Origin: Acanthopagrus latus
Taxonomy: Eukaryota; Chordata; Actinopteri; Spariformes; Sparidae
Reading direction: 5' to 3'
NCBI RefSeq assembly: GCF_904848185.1
Contig: NC_051041.1
Span: 12,857,272-12,921,271, forward strand
DNA length: 64,000 nucleotides
The notes beneath the pieces were generated by a model. It did no database searches and was not told the DNA's origin. It saw only the letters and a program-made list of their open reading frames with translations. Of this stretch, positions 11,002-22,213 are shown piece by piece (positions within the stretch are counted from its first letter, which is position 1; each line of letters starts with the position of its first letter). Both the position numbers and the translations under genes were made by a program.

Positions 11002-12806
11002 TACTGTTGCCAGTGCTTTTTGAAAAAGCTAAAATGCAAACACTGCTGATGATTCCCACATAACACGCCTGGCGCTCATGGAACAGCAGTTGAGATGCAC
11101 ACATGGCTTGTGCAACTTTAAATATGCTTTCTGTCTGTGAGGCAGCTCCATACAAAATGCATAATACGCAACAATTCAGCAAAATGTTGTAGTGGAGAGT
11201 GAGCATCTTTGCTTCGTTCCACATGCTACGCATCTGGATAGTGTCTGGCTACATTACATGAGTGAATGGGTTAGTGACCCAGATTCTCTAATGGGATTTT
11301 AGGTGTCTAAAAAAAAAGAAAAAAGAAAAAGAAAGCTTTTTTTTTTTCAACCCTGACAGATGTTCCTCTTTGATAATTACATAAACGTCAAACCAGTAAG
11401 ACATTGATATGAAAGACACAGAAAAAAAGAGCTGTATATGTGAATTAATATGGATTTTTTTTTCTTCTTTGTGGATGATTCTAAGGTTTGTTGACGTTTC
11501 TTTTTCAACTTGCATGAAACATTTATCCTACGCTCGTGGCCCCCGCCCGAATGCTTAAAATCGCTAAAGTGGCTTTGCTCTCTCTCAGCGAGCTTGTGTA
11601 TTAATGAAGAGTCGAAATAGACTTTGTTTATCAGAGGAAATAAGATATCAAATATTCCAGTCCGCCCAGAGAACACACGCACAGTCTGTGCTGCCTGAGC
11701 ATGCCTGTGAAGCTGTGCTGTGCTGAAGGCAATCTGTCTCCCCCACCCATAACGACCATCTGTCATTAGTGTAGATCAATGGAGATGATAGATGGGGAGT
11801 GCTGGCTGTGCTGACAGAAGCACTGAGACAGGAGTCCAGGAGCGGCCACGGTTACAGTGCGTGGTCCTGACCCAGCGGGCAAAAGCCCTGATGTTAATTT
11901 TGTCTCCGTGCTGAGGTAGGGATGATACGAGTTTGGACTGTCAAGAAAGCCGCAGACCAGCTTCTTAGAAGTCAAATCAATTTTATTCCATTTTTTTTTT
12001 TTTTTTTAGAGGGTTGCATATGTTTGGAGCGCTCACCCACATGTCTTTACTCCCGTGCCAGAAGTGTTATAAATTCTCCCCGACTAATCCATTTTCCTAA
12101 GCACTCGGTTGGTTTATTCAAAGCATGTCATATGGAGTTGATGTAAAACAAGGCAATAAAACGGGCAGAGAATGGACTGTGCCAATGTGCCTCTACACAT
12201 CTCAAAAGCATGACATCCCAATAACCGGACCAAACCAGTTTGGATCCACTGGGTGGAATCAAGGGGGGACTGGACATGATTTGATGAAGCCCATTTCACA
12301 CTCTGCCGAGACGGTCCGAGGCTTGTTAAAATCCCTCGGGTTTTGGACAAGAGCATCAGAGAGATTTTCAACACAAGTCATTCTTAACGCAGAGGAGTAG
12401 ACAAAATGAAGGGCTTCGCTCCAATTTTAGCCACCAAAATTGAATTCTGAGGTAACAGACCCCCCCCAAAAAATCCATGGGACTTATCTCTCATCTGTAT
12501 TCACTCACTGCTCACATGGATGAGTTCATTCTCGTCTTTTTGCTTCTTCCTGTGATCAGAGATTTGACTTAAAGAGAATTCTTTTGTTTTTTGTTTTTTT
12601 TTGAGACGAGCTGTTGAATTTAAAGGTGACCTCAACGCGAAGCAAAAAAGACGAGTGTAGCGATGGAATAAAAGATACACACACGTTCCCATTCTGATTA
12701 AACTCCGTCTAATAAAGAAAAGAAAAAAAGAGGCACGCGATGACACAAAACCCACACAATCACCTGGATACAGTCTTAGCCGTGCACATGTACTGACACG
12801 CTCTCA

Positions 12807-12808
<2 letters not shown>
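11002..12808. other. non-genic unique sequence
   Basis: No gene seen. Holds A-rich/T-rich runs near 11309-11348, a T run at about 11991-12007 and TTTG-type runs near 12583-12602. Frames here are short and show no recognisable domain. Confidence 0.5.

Positions 12809-12851
<43 letters not shown>
12809..12851 (+). repeat. (CA)n microsatellite
   Basis: About 21 CA repeats, followed by CTCTCTCCTC. Confidence 0.97.
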
Positions 12852-12854
<3 letters not shown>

Positions 12855-13028
12855 CTCCTCTCCTCTCTTATACACCCGGGCAGTGGGGATTGCTTCGGAA
12901 AAACAGCACCTGCTCCTCCATTTGAAAACTATTTAGGGAGGCATCAAACTCTATCAGGGCAGGTCTGATTGCGGTCGCCTCTTCACAGTCCCCCAATCAC
13001 TCAGTGAGTCAATTAGCCCCCCGCCCCT

Positions 13029-13059
13029 CCACACACGCACACACATGCGCACGCACACA

Positions 13060-13120
<61 letters not shown>
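13029..13120 (+). repeat. (CA)n microsatellite, partly interrupted
   Basis: Interrupted ACACGCAC words lead into a pure CA tract at 13062-13120 (about 29 repeats). The surrounding Pro-rich and His-Thr frames are repeat artefacts. Confidence 0.97.
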
Positions 13121-13122
<2 letters not shown>

Positions 13123-13458
13123 TACACAACAGACTCCCATTCCCCTCTGTCCGCTGTGGGTTCCGCCAGGGAATGAGAGTCCATCGGCGGGCTCCCAGCA
13201 ACACCTGAGGCCCCCACCGCCACCACCCAGCCCCCCACCTCCCCCAATCCTCCCTCCCTCCACCCACACTCAGCTAATAGCGGTGCTCCAAGGGCACCCG
13301 AACCACAATGGCATTCAATTCACCCCCTTGTACCCCTTTTACCAAGCCTCATACCAGCGACGCGACAGCTATTTAGCAGATGATGGGAAAAGAAAGAGAG
13401 AGCAAGCAGAGGAGAGCGAGGGGAAGTAGGGAACGAGCTAAGCAACAACAGGGGTGAT

Positions 13459-13705
13459 GCGTCCGCTCACCTCCGCGATCATTTACTTTATTCGCTGGCG
13501 GTGAATTCGATTGCGCCGCTCAGCGTGCATGTGCTAGTGTCGGCCCTGCGTCCTCGCGAGTATTAAGAGCGTGTCTGCGCGCTTGCAGCTGCGTTTTTTT
13601 TTTTTTTCCCGCGTTGCATCCACTTTTTGCCCGCGCGTATGTGTGCGGGGGCCTACGTTTTTTCGCCGACTCCCTGGGTTAGCGGGCGGCGCTGTCTCAC
13701 AATCG
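13459..13705. promoter_or_regulatory. CpG-island-like block
   Basis: By hand count 31 CpG dinucleotides fall in about 247 bp, in sequence that is more than half G+C, which gives an observed/expected CpG ratio above 1. It contains GC words such as GCGCGC, CCGCGCG and GGGCGGCGC. A frame of 220 codons runs through it, but part of that frame is CA-array translation and the rest matches no domain I know. It could be a promoter of an unseen transcript, an enhancer, or simply locally CpG-rich DNA. Fish genomes keep more CpG than mammals, which weakens the inference. Confidence 0.4.
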
Positions 13706-13889
13706 CTTATTTATTCAGGGCCTTTTGAAATAATCGAGTTGACACATCTGTCAGATGGTGAGAGGAGGAATGCTAAAAGGTCACCGGGCGAGGTACCAGC
13801 TGCTCCCGCACCAAACCTTTCCTGCCTCCAAATAGCACAGTCATTACACCACAACAGATGGGACTCCTGCCTTTCATTTCTGCCTCGCT

Positions 13890-13892
<3 letters not shown>

Positions 13893-13924
<32 letters not shown>
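13893..13924 (+). repeat. (CA)n microsatellite
   Basis: About 16 CA repeats, followed by interrupted CACA-rich sequence to about 13962. Confidence 0.95.
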
Positions 13925-13929
<5 letters not shown>

Positions 13930-14076
13930 GGGCACACGCACACATCGAAGCGTACACACAAATGTGGCGGGCGCCCATCACACTTGCACACATCTACACA
14001 GAGGTGCAGTCGCACCAGACACTTGTCACAGACAAGACAGGCAAACAGGCACAGACATGCACTGTACACATCTGCA

Positions 14077-14113
<37 letters not shown>
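14077..14113 (+). repeat. (CA)n microsatellite
   Basis: About 18 CA repeats passing into CTCTCTCTG. Confidence 0.95.
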
Positions 14114-14116
<3 letters not shown>

Positions 14117-14860
14117 CTCTGTCACTGTCTCTTTTGCTCTCACCTGCACACTCTGTACTCCTTTCTCTCCAGGTCTGATTTCCATGTACAAGGTCAGTAT
14201 CAGCTGTCTACAGGGAACATCACTCCCTCATAACCAGAGCACGACAAAAGGACAAACGCAGTCGCGCTGAGGACAAAAGGCAGGGGAGACGTTCTCTCTC
14301 TCCACCCGTTCAACTTGCTTTATTTTGTCTACGAGCTCATTGTTTAATGACGTCTGCCTCTGAAGACAGAATAGCCACCTAGACAGTCATGTATAATTCA
14401 ACCCTCAATGTCATGCAACGCAATCTTGGACGGACGTCTGTCTCGGACCAGCATTGTTGGGTGGGAAAAGAGCTAGACGTCGCGAAACCCTCAGAAGAAG
14501 CCTTGGGGCCTCGCTCCGAGTGCAGCCTTTGATGGAGCTCTGTGTATTCATTTTTGCTTTGAATGGAAAAGGCTTTTTCTGATGACTGCGTGAAAAAAAA
14601 AAAAATACAAAAAATAAATCGATTCCCTCCCCCGAGCACCGAAGCAACCCTAATCACCTTATAAGAAAACCAAACTAGTTCAGACGTGTTGCTTCAAGTG
14701 CACCTCGAAAATCACAGCTGGCGCCGATTCGACGCCGTCTGATCTTATTGAAGGCGCTGATGCCGCGTGCTCTTTCAACTTCAAGTGAGATCCAGTGTAG
14801 GCTCTTTGTTTTGTTTCTTTTTTTTTCCTTTTGCTTTACAGAAGGCACGTAGCTTTGAAA
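14114..14860. other. non-genic unique sequence
   Basis: No gene seen. A13 run near 14593-14605 and a T-rich stretch near 14806-14832. Confidence 0.5.
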
Positions 14861-15345
14861 TATGTAATTGTTCGGAGCAAATCCCATACTCATTTGTTGT
14901 ATTTGCCAGCTCGGCTATTGTTCCGGTTAATGAGCTCGAAGGAACCCACGGCCACGCTGGAGAGAGCGACCTAGGAATTAGCGCGCCACAATGCATAGCA
15001 TGCTGTATGCAAATTGTGCCGGAGCAAAGAATGTGCGATTCATTAGTAATTAATGATCGCGCCATGTTTAGTGTACAGAAACAGCACCAAAGGCACATTA
15101 AGGATAAAAGTCTGTACGCGTGAGCCGGGAACATAATATGTGTTTGTTAGATTCAGTTTCTGTTACGAGATTAACACATAATATTGCAATGCACAGCATG
15201 CCTTTTTCCCCGTACCCAATAAGTGGACAGAATAATGCAGCACTCCAGAATGTGTGGCCAGCTATAAAGTGGTCGGCAGGATGCATTAAAAGAGTAATAA
15301 TGCGTAAATCATGCAAATGCACAGTTAGGATATAGCCGGTGATTT
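14861..15345. promoter_or_regulatory. candidate conserved enhancer block with two octamers
   Basis: About 480 bp with no microsatellite or recognisable transposon sequence. It carries two perfect POU octamers ATGCAAAT (15007-15014 and 15311-15318), a TAGTAATTAATGATCG homeodomain-type cluster near 15045-15060, and many TTAAT/TAATA words. This motif density in a gene desert is typical of vertebrate developmental noncoding elements. That is an inference, and alignment with other fish would decide it. Confidence 0.3.
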
Positions 15346-15682
15346 TTATAGCTTGCTATACAGGGGAGCGTTATTCAGACGTGTCTCCTGCAGCAGGTCG
15401 AGGCATTATACGTCTCCATCGCCGCTCTGTTTGTACACACCTTGGTGTTGTAAAATACCGAAGCCTCCGAGGATGGACGCTACATCTACTGTGTTGTTAA
15501 CACGATCTATTGCATATTTTATCGGCGACATTTATGAGCTTATGCAAAAAAGGTTCCAGGTACTCAGTGAATGGCCTGTTCTACTCAGAAGAGTGGCATC
15601 AGGAAACATACCCGGGAAAGTCACCATCACCGTGGTGGCGTCCCCCCGACAAATACTTCTACTTTTACCTCTTTCTTTCTAT

Positions 15683-15814
15683 AAGAGATGCACCGATACG
15701 TTCGTAGTAAAACACTGACTGCACCAAGTTACAGAACCATCACTCAGTCTAAGCTAAACAAGTCTTAAAAGTGGTTAGTCTTTGCTACTGAACACATCGA
15801 TCGGTGCATCTCTG
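15683..15814. mobile_element. 132-bp hAT-type MITE
   Basis: Starts AAGAGATGCACCGATACG and ends CGATCGGTGCATCTCTG. AGAGATGCACCGAT at one end is the exact reverse complement of the other end (14 bp). The flanking octamers CTTTCTAT (15675-15682) and CATTCTAT (15815-15822) match at 7 of 8 positions, consistent with an 8-bp hAT target duplication. There is no coding capacity, so it is nonautonomous. Confidence 0.85.
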
Positions 15815-15822
15815 CATTCTAT

Positions 15823-16970
15823 GCAGTGTTGCTTTTGACAGCGCAAAGTAAATCAGGAAGAACCTGTGCCGTTCTCAGCTTCACCAACACTGGCAAACTT
15901 TCACTTTGGAATAAAATCTAAATGCCAAATACACGAGCCGCACAATGTACACAGATCCCTCTGCGGGATTGATTAAAAAAATCTTGAATACCTCTAAAGT
16001 ACATTTGTATTCTTTTTTTTTTTTTTTTTTTTACCCAACGTAATTAGTCTGTATTGATTAAAAGCTACTCTTGATTCATTATGCTAGCTAGCTAGTACGA
16101 TAACTTTGGTCCATTACACAGAACTCACTTAAAATATGGCAGTCACAATATCAGATTTTCCGAACATGATTATTGTGGCCAAACAATGAAGAAAAAACAA
16201 TTACCTGATGTAGACTGCTCAGCAGCCACATGAACAAAAGATGCACAAGGCACGAATATCTTAGCATCTTAGATAATTCACACGACATAATTGTATGTGT
16301 GTTGTTATTACAATATCAATATATATATTTTTTTCATATGAGGCTTGTCGCGAATATCGCGACACCCCAAACTTGACACGTGGTGTCTGGTTGTGTTGTT
16401 TTCCCTCTTTCTAAATGATCCATTCTGGCTGTTCTCCTAAACAAATGTCTGAAAATAAGAATGACGATGAGATCGCCAACCATGTGGGGTACCTTCATGT
16501 TGTCAACCCAGCTACCCATGCTGGGTTGACACGGGTCGTCAAAGCACTAATGGCAGCGTCGCTAGATGGTGGAACAAAAAACAAAACAAAAAACAAACAA
16601 ACAAACAAAAAACAGTCCGTACTCTGATACAAAACCTCAGTGTCATTTATGACATCAAACAAACCAACAATGACAGTCAAGCCCTCACCCACGATGACAC
16701 CCCGCGATCACGCCATCATATGTGTGCAACTCCGATCGGTTATTTGTGTCGCTGCAAAGTTCATTTGTCACGCCCATATGTGACCCATTAACATAACGAT
16801 CAGAAACAAAGTCGCGGCGGGAGACGATGGCCCCGGGCTCCTCCCTGGCCGTCCACACCGAGCCGGCACATGTCAACATCGTGACCGCGTGTGTCCGCGA
16901 CGGAGCGGGGGAATAATAATCAAACGTGATTTGACAGATGATAGGGTGCTACTTGTGTTGTGTGCGCAAG
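15823..16970. other. non-genic; hairpin and CpG patch
   Basis: No gene seen. T21 run at about 16013-16032. Palindromic CGCGAATATCGCG near 16350-16362. Perfect hairpin at 16502-16530. A CpG-rich stretch at about 16799-16912 holds 16 CpGs by hand count. An AAACAAAC-rich stretch lies at about 16577-16612. Confidence 0.5.
16502..16530. repeat. perfect 11-bp-arm hairpin
   Basis: GTCAACCCAGC and its exact reverse complement GCTGGGTTGAC are separated by a 7-base loop TACCCAT. Similar GTCAACCCAGC palindromes occur in fish repeats in my memory, so it may be the tip of a foldback element. Confidence 0.75.
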
Positions 16971-17121
16971 TGTGTGTGTGTGCGTGTGTGTGTGTGTGTG
17001 GACTCTACTGTCGTAATGGGCAGCTGTCATTAATAATAAGCATTAGTCTTATAGTCCACGTATTAAGATTCCCATTTTCCTCCCTCATGGGTGTTGTGTG
17101 TGTGTGTGTGTGTGTGTGTGC
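16971..17121 (+). repeat. two (TG)n arrays
   Basis: TG at 16971-17000 (one GC interruption) and 17094-17121, separated by about 93 bp of unique sequence. Confidence 0.93.
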
Positions 17122-17895
17122 ATGTTTGTGTACATTTACATATGTGTACGCTGATGTGATTGACGCCCTCCCTTGCTCCACTCCCCCTCAGCACCATCTC
17201 AGATTTAATGCCCTTAAACTCCCTCAGGCCCTCCCTGCCCCCCATTAGCACAGTAAGCATAAAGCAGCCGATTTACTTTATGACTCCTGTGCTGCAGACC
17301 TTTAGTAGATTTACTGTCATTTTTATGCATTATCTGGTGCTGGAATGCGGCGGGCGATAATGACTGACAGGCAGCTGGTCACGGAGGGAAATAGCGCTTC
17401 ACCGGCAGCTTTAATGGAATCAACAGAACAGTAAACGGGATTTCAATTAAAACGTGTTCTTTGCAGGGTATTCTCCACAATGGATGGAGCCGTGTGGCCA
17501 CATTAAAGACTATTTCCAGGCTGATGGATTCTTAAAATTAGTCAGTGTAATTGGCTTCACTCGCGTAATTCTGCATCCTTGACGGAACTGAGGGTGAGCT
17601 ACACGTAACCTAATCTAATACATATGAATCACTCGGCACTCCTAACCCTTTAGCAGACAATGTTCTTTTATTACTCCCTAAGTAACGTCAAGGTGAAACT
17701 AATCTGTGCAGGAATATATTCTATATCAACCCGTTATCATTAATTAGTGAATCTAAACTCATGCTCAGTTAACACTACTTGTTCCTCTATATTTCCATAC
17801 TTGGTATCTTGAGAAAATGTTAGATCTCCGCTGAAAAAAAAAAAAAAAAATTAAGTTACGTGAGTTTGAGAATAGTTTTGGCTAGTTTGAGTTAT
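17122..17895. other. non-genic; possible conserved block
   Basis: No gene seen. About 17380-17640 is repeat-free and rich in AATTA/TAAT words (for example TCAATTAAAACG, AATTAGTCAGTGTAATTGG), a weak enhancer candidate. An A18 run is at about 17834-17851. Confidence 0.35.
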
Positions 17896-18600
17896 TGATG
17901 ATTGTTAGATCCATTTCCCCCATAACAGCTACATTTATACCACTTTTCTTGCGTGTGCAGTGAATATCTAGCTCGAACCAGCAGCTGGTTAGCTTAGCTT
18001 AGCTGAAAGACTGCAGACAAATGGGAACAGCTAGCATGGAAAGCAAAAAGAAAATGCGCTGACATGCCCACCAACATGTTACACCTCGTTTGTTAGCGTA
18101 AAAATGGTCATTTCCAAGCCGCCAAGCAGCCATCAGAAATTCCAGGAAATGACCAAAAAAACTAGCGAAGAATTGTTTGATTTATTTATCTATCAACTAA
18201 AGGGTATTGACTAACTGACACAAGCTACATATTTAGCAAATGTGAAAAGGAAAAAAGGAAAAGAATCAGCCGGTAGCACCTCCAGAACCAATTAAGAAGT
18301 TATCCCTAGTTTGTGAAATAAGTGTAAGAATCACCATTTGCTAGCGAGTACCCCTGGAAATTTAGGGGGTTTTTGTGTATGGATTGATGAAATTAAAAAA
18401 TAATGCATTCATTCATGTGAGCAGGAGGATTTTGTTTCATTTGATAATAGAGCTAAGCTAGCCTTTTATCTCTTTTTTAGTTGTTATGCTAAGATAAGTT
18501 AACCAGCTAGCGTCATAGGCTACTGTACATATTTACCATGCAACCATAATAGCAGTATCGATTTTCTCATCTAACTCTCCACAAGAAAGCTGCCAAAAGT
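17896..18600. mobile_element. long-inverted-repeat DNA element, copy 2
   Basis: CAGCTGGTTAGCTTAGCTTAGC-like sequence at 17982-18003 reappears inverted at 18488-18510 (GCTAAGATAAGTTAACCAGC). Further out, ATCTAACTCTC-type sequence at 18567-18579 mirrors the GTTAGAT near the left end (about 17904). The arms are roughly 100-150 bp and diverged, and no transposase frame is present. The same arms occur in the element at 2.0-2.8 kb. From memory this is an abundant teleost MITE-like family. Exact ends and target duplication were not resolved. Confidence 0.6.
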
Positions 18601-19350
18601 CAAACTTTTTTTTGAAAACAACAACTTTTTACTGTCTATCTTCCGCTTATAAATCCACTTTTTGGTGACACATTTTTCTTTTCATAATGCTTCGGCACAC
18701 TCTGCCACTTCTCTGTGTGTTGTCGAAATTATCGGATTCTGGGAAATACAGGAAATGACTCCCTCAGGTAAAAGTGGATGAGTCAGGTTGAGAAGAAGCA
18801 GTCGAAAAAAAAAAGATTGTTTACTTACGTCAGAAATCATCTCCCAGAGTGCACCAAGGAACACAAACACACATAAACAGCGAAACGAGGCTGCAGTTAT
18901 TAGGGGTGACTTTTGCACTAAAGCAATCGAAGGAGAGCGGTTAAAAAGCTGCAAATGGTAAATAGATAAAAAAAAGTGTCTGAGCCAAAGCGAAAAGAGG
19001 AAAGGAGAAGGACACACTCTGTATAACTTCTGCTTCCTCGGCTTTTGATGAGTCTGATCAAGCCCTCTCTATCCTGACTGCGCCGGTGCTTTCAGGGGAC
19101 TTAGACTAAGTCTTGAGTTCCAGGGACTAGTCGCGAGGCCATTAGGACTTAAGGATCTTGTTACCAGCGATCAGTCAGTCTCGGTCTGACACACTATGAC
19201 AGTTATTAAGAGCGCGACGCCCTCGGCTATCAGCGCTGATCAGTGCAGTTTAAAGTTTATGCGCTGCGGTCTCCAGCCTGTCACCGCTCGGCGTTCGAAA
19301 TGTCTCCTGCCCTCCGCTCTTTGTCAACAGGACCCTCTTTCCTCTGCACG
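18601..19350. other. non-genic unique sequence
   Basis: No gene seen. Perfect 15-bp inverted repeat GACTTAG-A-CTAAGTC at 19098-19112. A10 run near 18806-18815. Confidence 0.5.
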
Positions 19351-19357
19351 CTCTCTC

Positions 19358-19398
<41 letters not shown>
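19351..19398 (+). repeat. (CT)n microsatellite
   Basis: CT array with one CA interruption. A shorter CT tract follows at about 19591-19616. Confidence 0.95.
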
Positions 19399-19400
<2 letters not shown>

Positions 19401-19959
19401 CACCGCCCCGCTCTTCTTTTCCATTCAGCCCCGTCTTTCTCGGAGTCAAGACGGTGGCGATAATCCTCTCTAATAGCAGATGACAGCTCCACATAACTTC
19501 TGACATTAGCTTTTAGCCATCACATTTTTACAACCCCTGGTCTTGACGGCAGATTTGTCGGCCGGCAACGGTGGCACTGGCTCTTTTGCTCCCTCTCTCT
19601 CTCTTTCTCTCTCTCTGTTAATGTCTTTTGCACTGGAGAGATCTCGGGCCCCCCTCACACACTTTTTTTTTATTACTATACAGGCCATGGTGTTTCATCA
19701 CTTTGTACTTCCCATCACACAAAAGTATGTGCGCGCACACACCAGCGTCCACGCTTGTCCCTCCAGGGCCTCAGATTGATGGTCAGACCAGCGTACAGTC
19801 CCATTGAGAGAGCGAGAGAGAGGAAAAAGAGGGAGAGAGCGACATTTTGGATTATATAAAAAAATGTTGGTGGTGTTTGGTGTGCATAAAAATCAAATTA
19901 AAACTGTGCTCACAATTTATGCAACCTTGAAATGTGAAGTAACAGTTTAACAAAAAATG
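19399..19959. other. non-genic sequence
   Basis: No gene seen. Includes the short CT tract at 19591-19616, a T9 run near 19664-19672 and GA-rich words near 19807-19843. Confidence 0.45.
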
Positions 19960-20175
19960 TTAAAGGGGCTTTATGTTACAATTTGTAGCAATTTACATGT
20001 TTTTTCATTATTGGCTATATGTCAAAAAACCTGTCCCATCTCCCTCTCAGCCGCCTGTGCAAAGCTTGTGGCTTCACTAACAGGGCAGCAGCAAACATTA
20101 GTTTAGAAATGGAGTCCGCTACAATGAACAAGAGACCGGCTTCGAGAACATAGAAGTTCTACAGAGCCCCTTTAA
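19960..20175. mobile_element. TTAA-ended MITE (216 bp)
   Basis: Starts TTAAAGGGGCTTTATG and ends ACAGAGCCCCTTTAA. The outer 11 bases TTAAAGGGGCT are perfect inverted repeats. Ends beginning with TTAA fit the piggyBac superfamily, whose target duplication is TTAA. No coding capacity. It shares the TTAAAGGG terminus with the elements at 22.62 kb and, more weakly, 29.86 kb, while interiors differ. Confidence 0.7.
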
Positions 20176-22131
20176 CTCAAGGCACTCTTTGAAAGCGGCT
20201 TTCTGCCACATCCATTCTCAACAATCTCATCACCCACTGTCACCAACCTCAAAGTCACACGAATCAAAGCGTACTTGTGTTACATTCTTGCATTTTTGTC
20301 CTAGAGGTACTCGTCACGTTAAGCTCTCTTTGACTGGTCCGGCTCCAAGTTGGAGTTGAGCGAAAATACAGTAAACATAACGATGTTAATAGTAACATCT
20401 TGTGGATTGCGTACTATGAATCAAAAGTCCAGTTATGCCAGCTGCACCGCAATGGATGTTCCCCGATGTGCCCGTGCCATCTAAATTGAAAGTGGGCGCA
20501 CCCAACAACACCGTGATAAACGCGAGTTACAAGCACATATATATATATAAAAAAAAAACATTTATACAAATTTGGAAAAAAGTTGACAAAATAGATACAT
20601 TTCACATGAGGTGCAATGAAAGTTCATAGCTCAAAGGAGGGGGAGTGGCCTTTTTCAAAAGGGCCACACATCGGGAAAGAAGGAAAGATAAGGGCAGTGA
20701 AGAAGGGAGCCATCTAGGGAAAACTCTGACGTTGGGGACGCACCTCGACCCACCAGCGCCTCCGGACAGACCGCTTCAGCCAGGGCCCTTACACTGTAAC
20801 TGCTGCGGATCTGTCTCCATTATAGACGGACATGCAGATGTTTAGCGAGTACACCCATCGCGGTAACCAAGACTCAGAGTTTGGCTTTGGTGCAACAGTT
20901 GTAGCGTTATCAGGGGAATTTTATGCTGCGCTGAATGAAGAAATGAAGTTGCAGCTCGCCTCCGCCGCCTTCATTACCAAGACAATCACATGTAAAAAAA
21001 ACTTGTAGGCTGCCCTGCTATTGATGCAATGTATAAAACTGACTATACTGTAATATTGCAAATAATGTTTTAATGAGATCTTGTGCTCGTTATCTCCCAC
21101 AAGAGTTAGTTCTTTGATTCAGTGGAGCTTCCTGGTTATGTTAATTGAGGGCTGTTCTGTCTGTTTGAAGGTGCTTGAAAAATAATGTGACTCAAAATTC
21201 ACATGTGAATGTCAAACAGCTAAGTTCGATGTAACCTTTTTTTGATAAAGGTAGGATGTATGACAGAACAGCATCATGATGGCGTACTGTAGTGCTGCAG
21301 AGACATCCTAGCCTCCAAATCTTGCTCTCCAGATGTAAGAAAACATGTTGGTGTGCTACAGAAACCCAGGAAATCATGATTTTATCATTTTATTTTGAGC
21401 GAAAAATGAAAAATGTGATGCAAAAATGAAAATTCCCTCTTATTGTGAAATACTGCATTTGCAATATCTTTTTTTTTTTTTTTTTTGCAACATGTTGCTC
21501 TGTTGGATATTTGGCTGAATAAGACAGGAGTCCTTTTGTTTACAACAGTCACACAAATATTGATTCACTAGTTTGTGCTTAGCTACAATGGTATGAAAGT
21601 GAAAGTCTCTGATCTGTGAAAATGAATGAAGGGTGTTCCGATGAGTAACTGGACGTATAGTAAGTCCAGTGATCCGGAGGGCTGAGTGGTGCATTTAGAG
21701 CTGTCAGTGAAGCTCCAACAGGGGAATGAGGCATAGGGGAAGGAGTCTAGGGGGTGACATAAGGGGGTGGAGGGGCAGAGTGGGGGGGGGGGCAGCCATA
21801 TGGCTGCTGACAAGGAGAGGGGGCAAAGCTGACAGGGCCGAGGGAACGGAGATGGCAGGCGGGAAGGAAGAGGAAATCACACTGGAAGGACAACATGCTC
21901 CCCTTCTGCCAAGGCGGAAAAGCAGCGGCGACCTGTGTGTGCGTGCGCCAGTGTGTGTGCCGCTGACTGACAACGTTGCTGATTGAATCCAACGTGGAGG
22001 CCTGTGTCCTGACAGCACTGATGCCACAAGTCTGGACAGAGCCTGGAGTGTATGAGTGACTGAGAGCCAAAGAGAGAGACGGAGGAGAGGAGTATGTGCA
22101 TTTCTGTCTGTGCTGTGTGTATTATTTGTGA
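20176..22131. other. non-genic sequence
   Basis: No gene seen in about 2 kb. T17 run at 21470-21486, G11 run at 21782-21792 inside a G-rich stretch (about 21745-21850), and an (AT)n/A8 stretch near 20538-20559. Confidence 0.5.
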
Positions 22132-22154
22132 GTGTGTGTGTGTGTGTGTGTGTG
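22132..22154 (+). repeat. (TG)n microsatellite
   Basis: About 11 TG repeats, followed by TGTGTATGTGTGTGG. Confidence 0.9.
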
Positions 22155-22194
22155 CGTATTATCCGTGTGTATGTGTGTGGCCCAGCGTGGGTGT

Positions 22195-22213
22195 CAGCCA
22201 GCCAGCCAGCCAG
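22195..22213 (+). repeat. (CAGC)n short tetranucleotide repeat
   Basis: Four to five tandem GCCA units. Confidence 0.85.

Noticed and set aside
13740..13775. Possible splice donor (CAGATGGTGAGAGG) after the CpG block, suggesting a first exon
   Set aside because: A single donor-like word is expected by chance and no plausible coding exon or acceptor partner was found.
13571..14233. Longest open frame in the window, 220 codons on the + strand
   Set aside because: Much of it translates two CA arrays into His-Thr runs. The rest has no domain, and overlapping frames on both strands are also open because of the repeats.
16340..16375. CGCGAATATCGCG palindrome as a specific regulatory site
   Set aside because: Probably the remnant of a DNA transposon end with AT/CG palindromes. 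No partner end or binding motif could be assigned.
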